From: Bacillota bacterium
GTDB taxonomy: Bacteria > Bacillota > Clostridia > Peptostreptococcales > Anaerovoracaceae
Direction of reading: 5' to 3'
Length of the DNA stretch: 64,000 nt
Assembly (NCBI GenBank): GCA_023415235.1
Contig: JAEZLP010000015.1
Location: forward strand, 28,237 to 92,236
Shown here: positions 58,234 through 64,000 of the stretch, one piece after another
How positions within the stretch are numbered: the stretch's first letter is position 1
How the letters are laid out: every line of letters begins with the position of its first letter
The notes under the pieces: model-generated
Told to the model about the DNA's origin: nothing
What the model saw: the letters and a program-made list of their open reading frames with translations, nothing else
Database searches by the model: none
Made by a program: the position numbers and the translations under genes

Positions 58234-59613
58234 ATGAAGAAATACGATATTATTATTGTCGGTGCCGGTGCCAGCGGTGTGTTCATGTCCTATGAGCTGA
58301 CCAAAAATGACAATAAGGCAAAGGTGCTGATGATTGACAAGGGAGCCAGACTGGAAAAACGGCTCTGTCCTATCAATTGCGGAAAAGTGCAGAATTGTAT
58401 CCGCTGTGCGCCCTGCCATATCATGAACGGCTACGGCGGCGCGGGGACACTTTCCGACGGAAAATACAACATTACCACCCAGTTCGGAGGAGACCTTCAT
58501 AATTACGTCGGGACGGAAGAAGCGCTTGAACTGATGGAATACGTCGACCAGGTGCTTTGCAGCATGGGAGGCGAGGATGCAAAGCTTTATTCCACGTCAA
58601 ACTCCGAGCTGAAGACTCTGGCGCTGAGAAACAATCTACATCTGCTGGATGCCAAGGTAAGACATCTGGGCACTGACAGAAACGTAAAGATTCTGGAGAG
58701 GATCTTTGACTATACGAAAGACAGGATCGATACCGAATTCAACACTCAGGTCATTGACGTGGAAAAGATGGAGGACGGTTTCCGGATCGTAACCGATAAG
58801 AACGAAGAATATGAGTGCAGCGATTTGGTGCTGGCAACGGGACGCTCCGGCTCCAAGTGGATCTCCAGCATCTGCGACAAGTTTGGAATCGAACTGAAAA
58901 AGAACAGGGTGGACATCGGTGTTCGTGTCGAGCTTCCGGCAGAGATATTCAAGCATATCACCGATGACGTTTACGAAAGCAAAATCGTCTATAAAACGGA
59001 TAAATACAATGATATGGTGAGAACCTTCTGCATGAATCCATACGGCGAAGTGGTTGCTGAGAACACCAACGGCATTGTCACGGTTAACGGACACAGCTAT
59101 GCGGATCCCAAACTGAGAACCGAAAACACCAACTTTGCGCTGCTGGTTTCCAATCAGTTTACCGAACCCTTCAAGGACAGCAACGAGTATGGTGAATCCA
59201 TCGCAAGACTTAGCAATATGCTGGGAGGTGGTGTGCTGCTGCAACGGTTCGGCGACCTGGTCAAGGGGCGGAGGAGCAGCGTCAGACGAATGGAGAAATG
59301 CTTCACCCGGCCGACTCTGAAGGCCACTCCTGGGGATCTGAGTCTTGTTATTCCCAAAAGACAGCTGGACAATATCATCGAAATGATCTATGCTCTGGAT
59401 AAGATCGCACCGGGAACTGCCAATGAAGATACGCTCCTTTACGGTGTTGAGGTAAAATTCTACAACTCCAAGGTACAGGTCGACAAGAATCTGGAAACCA
59501 AGGTAAAGGGGCTCTATGCCCTTGGAGACGGCTCGGGAGTGACCCATTCCCTTTCCCAGGCCTCCGCCAGCGGCGTACTTGCGGCCAGAACCCTGATCGA
59601 GAAATATAAATAA
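58234..59613 (+). CDS. FAD-dependent oxidoreductase of unknown substrate
   Basis: A 459-residue protein. It opens with a Rossmann FAD motif (IIIVGAGASGVFMSYEL), has a Cys-rich stretch CPINCGKVQNCIRCAPCH near residue 47, and near the C-terminus KGLYALGDGSGVTHSLSQASASG, the FAD-binding GD motif. This combination matches an uncharacterised FAD-dependent dehydrogenase family (HI0933/electron-transfer-like). The Cys cluster may bind an Fe-S centre. GTGGAG precedes ATG 58234. It stands between two terminators. Confidence 0.8.
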   Translation: MKKYDIIIVGAGASGVFMSYELTKNDNKAKVLMIDKGARLEKRLCPINCGKVQNCIRCAPCHIMNGYGGAGTLSDGKYNITTQFGGDLHNYVGTEEALELMEYVDQVLCSMGGEDAKLYSTSNSELKTLALRNNLHLLDAKVRHLGTDRNVKILERIFDYTKDRIDTEFNTQVIDVEKMEDGFRIVTDKNEEYECSDLVLATGRSGSKWISSICDKFGIELKKNRVDIGVRVELPAEIFKHITDDVYESKIVYKTDKYNDMVRTFCMNPYGEVVAENTNGIVTVNGHSYADPKLRTENTNFALLVSNQFTEPFKDSNEYGESIARLSNMLGGGVLLQRFGDLVKGRRSSVRRMEKCFTRPTLKATPGDLSLVIPKRQLDNIIEMIYALDKIAPGTANEDTLLYGVEVKFYNSKVQVDKNLETKVKGLYALGDGSGVTHSLSQASASGVLAARTLIEKYK

Positions 59614-59651
59614 GCCCGGTCACAAGACGAGCAATAAGAGCAAAATAAACC

Positions 59652-59684
59652 GGACGGTGCGGGTTTCCCCACCGTCCATTTTTT
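59652..59684 (+). terminator. Terminator of the FAD-dependent oxidoreductase gene
   Basis: GGACGGTG (59652-59659) pairs with CACCGTCC (59670-59677), followed by ATTTTTTT. Confidence 0.88.
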
Positions 59685-59705
59685 TCGTGCGATGATGATT
59701 TGGTG

Positions 59706-59731
59706 GAAGTGGCGCAGCCACTTCTTTTTTT
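59706..59731 (+). terminator. Second hairpin of the GAAGTGGC type
   Basis: GAAGTGGC (59706-59713), loop GCA, GCCACTTC (59717-59724), then seven T. It has the same arms as the hairpin at 58049-58072. Confidence 0.75.
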
Positions 59732-59920
59732 GTGAAAAAAATACCATAGCTGTTGCTTTTGCAACCGACAGTCGGCTGCGATTCCCCTATTATAAAAATA
59801 TGAACCGCCAATCTTTGCCGGGAACATGAGAAATCGGTATTAAGAAAAGTACACGGATGATTTAACTGAAATATAGCGGGAATCAATACTGTAATTAGAA
59901 ACGCCAAGGAGGAAAGAACG

Positions 59921-60406
59921 ATGAAAAGAATGATGAGAAGAAGCGATCTTGCGATGACAGAAGAGGAAACGCTATCCCTGATTCAAGCTTCCAGATTTGC
60001 CGTCTTAAGCCTGATAGATCCTGACGGTCTTCCTTACGGAGTTGCACTGGATTATATCTATAAGGACAATCATCTTTACTTTCATGGTGCGAAAGAGGGA
60101 AGGAAAATTGATTCGATGAAAGGTAATCCGAATGGATGTGCGGTTATTCTCGGGGATACTGCAGTGATCCAGGAAAAATTCGGAAGGCAGTACACCTCTG
60201 CGGTCGTGGAAGGCCCCATCGAACTGATCGACGATCCGGAGATTAAGCGACAGGTGATGACCTGGGTGGTTGAAACCAACAGTCCGGACTATATTGAAAA
60301 AGGAAAAAAGATCATTGAAAAGATGCTGGATCGAGTTCTGGTCTATAAAATGCGCATGGAAACCGTCTCGGGAAAACATGGCATTACATATAGTAAAAGT
60401 GAATAG
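59921..60406 (+). CDS. Pyridoxamine 5'-phosphate oxidase-fold flavoprotein (NimA-like)
   Basis: A 161-residue protein of the FMN-binding split-barrel family: RFAVLSLIDPDGLPYGVALDYIYKDNHLYFHGAKEGRKIDSMK is the FMN-binding region near residues 25-65, and VIEGPIEL-like and YVEKGKKIIEK segments follow. Members include nitroimidazole-resistance NimA. It is first in a unit with rubredoxin and hybrid cluster protein, so it may act in detoxification of oxygen, NO or nitro compounds. GGAGG precedes the ATG. Confidence 0.85.
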   Translation: MKRMMRRSDLAMTEEETLSLIQASRFAVLSLIDPDGLPYGVALDYIYKDNHLYFHGAKEGRKIDSMKGNPNGCAVILGDTAVIQEKFGRQYTSAVVEGPIELIDDPEIKRQVMTWVVETNSPDYIEKGKKIIEKMLDRVLVYKMRMETVSGKHGITYSKSE

Positions 60407-60418
60407 GAGGAGAAAAGA

Positions 60419-60580
60419 ATGAAGAAGTATCGATGTATCCCATGCGATTATATCTATGATCCGGAAGTAGGCGATCCGGACAATGGAATTGACGCAGGCA
60501 CACCCTTTGAAGCGCTGCCCGATGATTGGGTATGCCCCGTCTGTTTTGTCGGCAAGGAGGATTTCGAGCCGGTGGAATAG
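60419..60580 (+). CDS. Rubredoxin
   Basis: A 53-residue protein. It has the two rubredoxin knuckles, CIPC (C6/C9) and CPVC (C39/C42), with YDPEVGDPDNGIDAGTPFEALPDDWVCP between and around them, as in all rubredoxins. It carries one Fe(Cys)4 centre and passes electrons to diiron or flavin partners. GGAGGAG precedes the ATG, and it follows the PPOX-fold gene by 12 bases. Hybrid cluster protein is encoded next, a likely electron partner. Confidence 0.95.
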   Translation: MKKYRCIPCDYIYDPEVGDPDNGIDAGTPFEALPDDWVCPVCFVGKEDFEPVE

Positions 60581-60697
60581 AATTCGGAATGGTGTCCGAA
60601 AAACGAAATGAAACAAGAAACAGAAAACAGATAATATTAAATCAATAAAAGGATTAAGCATTAAACATTAAATTAGGAAAACAGGAGGGAATCTATT

Positions 60698-62329
60698 ATG
60701 AGCATGTTTTGTTATCAATGTCAGGAAACCGCAAAGGGAACCGGTTGCGAGGTAAGAGGCGTCTGCGGAAAGGATGAGCGGGTGGCCAAGCTGCAGGATC
60801 TGCTGATTTACACTTTAAAGGGCATTTCCCTGGTTCTCGTGAAAGAGAAGCCAGACCTGAAAGAAATGAAGCTTTTGAATCATGAACTGCTGAAGAGCCT
60901 GTTCATGACAATTACAAACGCCAATTTTGATGCGGCCGCTATCGAAGCGGAAATCAAAAAGATGCTGACATTAAGGGACAAACTGAAGGATATGACCGGC
61001 ACTTCCCTGACACATGATGCAGTAAATTTCAATGTGGGATCCGCTGACGAAATGGTTGAGAAAGCGGCGACCGTGGGAGTTTTGGCTACGAAAAACGAGG
61101 ACATTCGTTCACTGAGAGAACTGATTACATACGGGCTGAAGGGAATGGCTGCTTATGCCCATCATGCATTGAATCTGGGAAAAGAGGACGATTCCATCTA
61201 TGCCTTTATGTATGAAGCTCTGGCTGCTACATTGGATGATTCTCTCGGCGCAGACGATCTGGTCGCGCTGACATTAAAAACCGGCGAATACGGAGTAAAG
61301 GCCATGGCGCTGCTGGATTCTGCGAATACCTCAAAGTATGGCAATCCTGAGATCACAGAGGTCAACATCGGCGTAAGAAACAATCCTGCAATCCTGATTT
61401 CCGGTCACGACCTGACCGACCTTGAGCAGCTGCTGGAGCAGACCAAAGGTACCGGCGTTGACGTCTATACCCACAGTGAAATGCTGCCTGCGCATTACTA
61501 TCCTGCTTTCAAGAAATACGACAACTTTGTAGGAAACTACGGTAATGCATGGTGGAAGCAGATCGAGGAATTTGAAACCTTCAACGGACCGATCCTCTTT
61601 ACGACAAACTGTATCGTTCCGCCAAGAAGCGAAGAGATAAGAGCAAGAATTTTCACCACAGGAGCAGCAGGCTTCCCGGGATGCGTCCATATCGAGGCGG
61701 ATTCCAACGGAAAAAAGGATTTCTCGCAGATCATCGAGATGGCCAAGAAATCAAAACCACCAACAGAAATTGAAACCGGAACAATCGTAGGCGGCTTCGC
61801 ACATGAGCAGGTATTTGCCCTGGCGGACAAGGTTGTGGATGCAGTGAAATCCGGCGCTGTGAAGAAATTCTTTGTAATGGCCGGATGTGACGGAAGAATG
61901 AAGTCAAGATCATATTACACTGAATTCGCCGAAAAGCTTCCGAAGGATACGATCATTTTAACGGCAGGATGCGCGAAATACAGATACAACAAGCTGAATC
62001 TGGGAGATATCGGCGGTATTCCGAGAGTCCTTGACGCCGGACAGTGCAATGATTCCTATTCTCTGGCCGTAATCGCACTGAAGCTGAAGGAAATATTCGG
62101 ATTGGATGATATCAATCAGCTCCCGATTGCATTCAACATTGCCTGGTATGAACAAAAAGCTGTTATCGTACTGCTTGCTCTCTTGTACCTTGGCGTCAAG
62201 AATATTCATCTGGGACCGACGCTTCCGGGCTTCCTTTCACCCAACGTTGCAAAAGTCCTCGTTGATACATTCGGTATTGCAGGCATCGGTACCGTAGAGG
62301 ATGATATCAAACTGTTTATGGAAGCATAA
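60698..62329 (+). CDS. hcp: Hybrid cluster protein (hydroxylamine reductase)
   Basis: A 543-residue redox enzyme. Cys5, Cys8, Cys17 and Cys23 (CYQCQET ... GVCG) bind the N-terminal 4Fe-4S cluster. The hybrid-cluster region has HSEMLPAHYYP near 255, TTNCIVPP near 307, GFPGC near 325, AGCDGR near 393, and AGCAKYRYN near 420 and GQCNDSYS near 440. The family reduces NO to N2O and hydroxylamine to ammonia, protecting anaerobes. It is in a stress unit after PPOX and rubredoxin. ACAGGAGGG precedes the ATG; a terminator follows. Confidence 0.95.
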   Translation: MSMFCYQCQETAKGTGCEVRGVCGKDERVAKLQDLLIYTLKGISLVLVKEKPDLKEMKLLNHELLKSLFMTITNANFDAAAIEAEIKKMLTLRDKLKDMTGTSLTHDAVNFNVGSADEMVEKAATVGVLATKNEDIRSLRELITYGLKGMAAYAHHALNLGKEDDSIYAFMYEALAATLDDSLGADDLVALTLKTGEYGVKAMALLDSANTSKYGNPEITEVNIGVRNNPAILISGHDLTDLEQLLEQTKGTGVDVYTHSEMLPAHYYPAFKKYDNFVGNYGNAWWKQIEEFETFNGPILFTTNCIVPPRSEEIRARIFTTGAAGFPGCVHIEADSNGKKDFSQIIEMAKKSKPPTEIETGTIVGGFAHEQVFALADKVVDAVKSGAVKKFFVMAGCDGRMKSRSYYTEFAEKLPKDTIILTAGCAKYRYNKLNLGDIGGIPRVLDAGQCNDSYSLAVIALKLKEIFGLDDINQLPIAFNIAWYEQKAVIVLLALLYLGVKNIHLGPTLPGFLSPNVAKVLVDTFGIAGIGTVEDDIKLFMEA

Positions 62330-62359
62330 TCAACAGCAAAGCTGCAAATCATGAATAAT

Positions 62360-62404
62360 AATACCCCTATTGGATCCGTTCGATCCCATAGGGGTATTTC
62401 TTTT
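62360..62404 (+). terminator. Terminator of hcp
   Basis: AATACCCCTAT (62360-62370) pairs with ATAGGGGTATT (62388-62398), followed by TCTTTT. Confidence 0.85.
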
Positions 62405-62461
62405 CATGCCGAGAAAAGGAGAAACAAAGCAGGGGAAAAATAGATTTCCATAAAAAAGGGT

Positions 62462-62490
62462 TTGACAAAGCGCCTCAAACGCAGTAAAAT
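62462..62490 (+). promoter_or_regulatory. Sigma-A promoter of tRNA-Leu
   Basis: TTGACA (62462-62467), 17-base spacer, TAAAAT (62485-62490). Confidence 0.8.
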
Positions 62491-62545
62491 AAATCTTGTT
62501 CAGTCGCACAGCGGATTGCTCGGCAGCTGAATGGAAAAGTGCCAT

Positions 62546-62632
62546 GCAGGCATGGCGGAATTGGCAGACGCGCACGGTTCAGGTCCGTGTGAGGGTTACT
62601 TCATGGAGGTTCGAGTCCTCTTGCCTGCACCA
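62546..62632 (+). tRNA. tRNA-Leu(CAG)
   Basis: Acceptor arms GCAGGCA (62546-62552) and TGCCTGC (62622-62628), followed by encoded ACCA. The anticodon loop is TTCAGGT, anticodon CAG. A long variable arm (GAGGGTTACTTC region) and T-arm GGAGGTTCGAGTCC complete the class II leucine tRNA. It has its own promoter and a terminator at 62634-62669. Its 3' end is the likely integration target for the material that follows. Confidence 0.95.
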
Positions 62633-62633
62633 T

Positions 62634-62669
62634 AAAAAACGAGATGTTCTTTAGAGCATCTCGTTTTTT
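62634..62669 (+). terminator. Terminator of tRNA-Leu
   Basis: AAAAACGAGATG (from 62634) pairs with CATCTCGTTTTT (to 62669) around TTCTTTAGAG. Confidence 0.9.
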
Positions 62670-62672
62670 ATT

Positions 62673-62816
62673 GCAAGAGGACTCGAACCTGAACAGGCAG
62701 ACTGCGAAAAGAAAGGCTCCGGCGGAGCGTTTCCCGCAGTCTGGCCCAAGCCGCCTGAGCGAGGCGGCGCAGGGCGGCAGATGCGAGCGAAGCGAGCAGA
62801 TGCAAAGTCCTCTTGC
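62673..62816. repeat. Structured, tRNA-derived repeat block downstream of tRNA-Leu
   Basis: GCAAGAGGACT (62673-62683) and AGTCCTCTTGC (62806-62816) form a perfect 11-bp closing stem. The 18 bases from 62673 are the reverse complement of the tRNA-Leu T-arm (62607-62624). Inside are further hairpins: CAGACTGCG/CGCAGTCTG with inner GCTCC/GGAGC, GCCGCCT/AGGCGGC, and a GCGAGCGAAGCGAGC segment. It is non-coding and GC-rich compared with the flanks. Confidence 0.6.
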
Positions 62817-62857
62817 ACAATTTAAAATAAAAATTGGAGGTAGGACTCGAACCTGCG

Positions 62858-62869
62858 TTGCCTGCACCA
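62858..62869 (+). repeat. Direct copy of the tRNA-Leu 3' end (candidate attachment site)
   Basis: TTGCCTGCACCA at 62858-62869 repeats tRNA-Leu 62621-62632 exactly. It follows a second inverted T-arm fragment (GGACTCGAACCT at 62843-62854). A 3'-end tRNA duplicate is the typical mark of integrase-mediated insertion. Confidence 0.55.
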
Positions 62870-62999
62870 CACGTCAGAACATACGATCTGAACAAATGTT
62901 TACAAAAGCGTTATTGCATGTTACAATAATACATAATAGAAAAAATATGTAATAGCGGATTAGTTTGTAAAAATTTTTGGAAAGGAGTAGGATATACAC

Positions 63000-63824
63000 A
63001 TGGCGAAAAACGAGAGCGTCAACGTACAAGGAACAGAGATTTCTATTCTTACGCATCGAAAGGATGATTACATATCGCTAACGGATATGGCAAAATATAA
63101 AAATGCTGAAGCAACGGGTCTTGTAATTTCTCATTGGTTGAGTACCCGTTATACAGTTGAGTTCATGGGTGTTTGGGAGAAAATAAACAATTCAGATTTT
63201 AATGTTACTGAATTCAGTAACATTAAAAGTGAAAGTGGCAGCAATGGTTATGTTTTAACTTCGAAGCAATGGATTAAAAAAACAAATGCTATCGGAATCA
63301 TATCCAAGCCAGGACGATACGGCGGTACATATGCGCACAGGGACATAGCGTTTGAGTTTGCTACATGGTTAAGCCCGGAATTTAAGTTTTTCCTTATAAC
63401 TGAGTTCCAGCGCTTAAAATCAGATGAGCAGCAAAGGCTTTCACAGGAATGGAATCTCCAACGTACTTTATCAAAAATTAATTATCGAATTCATACTGAT
63501 GCTATAAAAGAGCAAATTATCCCCAAAGAAGTAACAAATGCACAGGCTGCAGCTGCTTATGCTTCGGAAGCGGACATGCTGAATGTTGCACTGTTTGGAA
63601 TGACGGCGGCAGAGTGGCGTGCAAAAAATCCGGACAAGGAAGGTAACATACGAGACTATGCCGAACTGGAGCAATTGGTTGTACTGTCCAATTTGGAAAG
63701 CATTAACGCACTGCTTATCCGGCAGGGACTACCCCAAAGTGAGCGATTACTTCAACTAAACAGCACGGCTATAACACAGATGAAATCACTGGTTGGTGGT
63801 ACGCTAACGAAACGATTGAAATAA
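63000..63824 (+). CDS. KilA-N domain protein (phage/mobile element)
   Basis: A 274-residue protein. Residues 1-110 match the KilA-N DNA-binding fold of phage antirepressors (ISLTDMAKYKNAEATGLVISHWLSTRYTVEFMGVWEKINN ... KPGRYGGTYAHRDIAFEFATWLSPEFKFFLITEFQRLK). The C-terminal half is helical. Base composition is more AT-rich than the preceding genes. It lies after tRNA-Leu and before IS21-like repeats, so it is part of a mobile region or prophage edge. GAAAGGAGTAGG precedes the ATG. Confidence 0.88.
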   Translation: MAKNESVNVQGTEISILTHRKDDYISLTDMAKYKNAEATGLVISHWLSTRYTVEFMGVWEKINNSDFNVTEFSNIKSESGSNGYVLTSKQWIKKTNAIGIISKPGRYGGTYAHRDIAFEFATWLSPEFKFFLITEFQRLKSDEQQRLSQEWNLQRTLSKINYRIHTDAIKEQIIPKEVTNAQAAAAYASEADMLNVALFGMTAAEWRAKNPDKEGNIRDYAELEQLVVLSNLESINALLIRQGLPQSERLLQLNSTAITQMKSLVGGTLTKRLK

Positions 63825-63890
63825 TTATTAGTTGAGATAAGTCGCATCGATGCGCAAATCTTTTATGTTGAAATATGCGTATTTCGGCGA

Positions 63891-63967
63891 CATCCGGACA
63901 CTGATTTCGGAAACATCCGGACAGCCTATCGGAATTATCCGGACAGCGTATCGGATACATCCGGACA
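63891..63967. repeat. Four 22-23 bp repeats, possible IS21-family end
   Basis: CATCCGGACA (or TATCCGGACA) occurs at 63891, 63914, 63936 and 63958, each followed by a TCGG block in three copies. Multiple short repeats with TGTCCGGAT on the opposite strand are typical of IS21-family termini. The transposase genes would lie beyond the window end. This is from pattern, not from a transposase seen here. Confidence 0.5.
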
Positions 63968-64000
63968 CCTTGCCTGGCTGACATCTTAACTGGTATCCTT

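Noticed and set aside
1..64000. CRISPR array
   Set aside because: No series of regularly spaced identical direct repeats with unique spacers was seen; the repeats at 63891-63967 are contiguous and without unique spacers of constant length.

Overview
The window is a gene-dense piece of a low-to-mid GC Gram-positive anaerobe, most likely an amino-acid-fermenting member of class Clostridia (Peptostreptococcales / family XIII type; the family is inference). Supporting signs are a ferredoxin-type 2-oxoacid oxidoreductase, a trimeric NADH-linked [FeFe] hydrogenase, hybrid cluster protein with rubredoxin, two tandem glycine riboswitches, a T-box, a c-di-AMP riboswitch, SLH-anchored surface proteins, AGGAGG-type ribosome binding sites and consensus sigma-A promoters. 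About 60 protein genes, one tRNA and no rRNA are seen.

Layout. 1-6 kb: redox-protein tail, ComFB-like protein, secreted CAP protein, a SpoIID-like/peptidoglycan-binding pair, and a YtrA-type GntR/ABC operon with a strong operator. 6-12 kb: SLH-GH18 surface protein, a c-di-AMP riboswitch before a glycosyltransferase-like gene, and a Cache histidine kinase with a response regulator fused to an MpsC/DUF2294 domain. 12-16 kb: glycine riboswitch, saccharopine-dehydrogenase-like enzyme and APC permease. 16-24 kb: sigma factor, poly-HAMP chemoreceptor with a sigma-D promoter, MFS pump, 11-mer repeat protein, and a PAS-(degenerate GGDEF)-EAL-PilZ protein. 24-27.5 kb: T-box with an isoleucine specifier controlling a four-subunit branched-chain-type 2-oxoacid:ferredoxin oxidoreductase. 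27.5-31 kb: internally duplicated protein, PadR/DUF2812 operon, calcium-loop protein. 31-33 kb: aroF-tyrA behind a Tyr-codon leader peptide and attenuator. 33-40.5 kb: thioesterase, arginase, PfkB kinase, PiT/DUF47 phosphate uptake, rph-rdgB-yihY. 40.5-46 kb: divergent serA/serC, apgM, DD-carboxypeptidase. 46-52 kb: CarD, malQ, hydrogenase hydCBA. 52-62.5 kb: uvrC, DUF1292, alanine/glycine symporter, a second glycine riboswitch with thioredoxin reductase, LysR fragment, FAD protein, PPOX-rubredoxin-hcp. 62.5-64 kb: tRNA-Leu(CAG) followed by tRNA-derived repeats, a KilA-N gene and IS21-like end repeats, i.e. the edge of a mobile region.

The recurring theme is amino-acid sensing by RNA. Glycine (two riboswitches), isoleucine (T-box) and tyrosine (leader-peptide attenuation, unusual where T-boxes dominate) each gate the adjacent metabolic genes. 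The most novel signals are the Tyr attenuator, the Ile T-box on a ketoacid:ferredoxin oxidoreductase (implying a biosynthetic, reductive-carboxylation role), the glycine switch on a saccharopine-dehydrogenase-like/APC pair whose second aptamer is shortened, and a family of structured intergenic palindromic elements (674-759 and 37998-38250 share their ends but differ in the middle).
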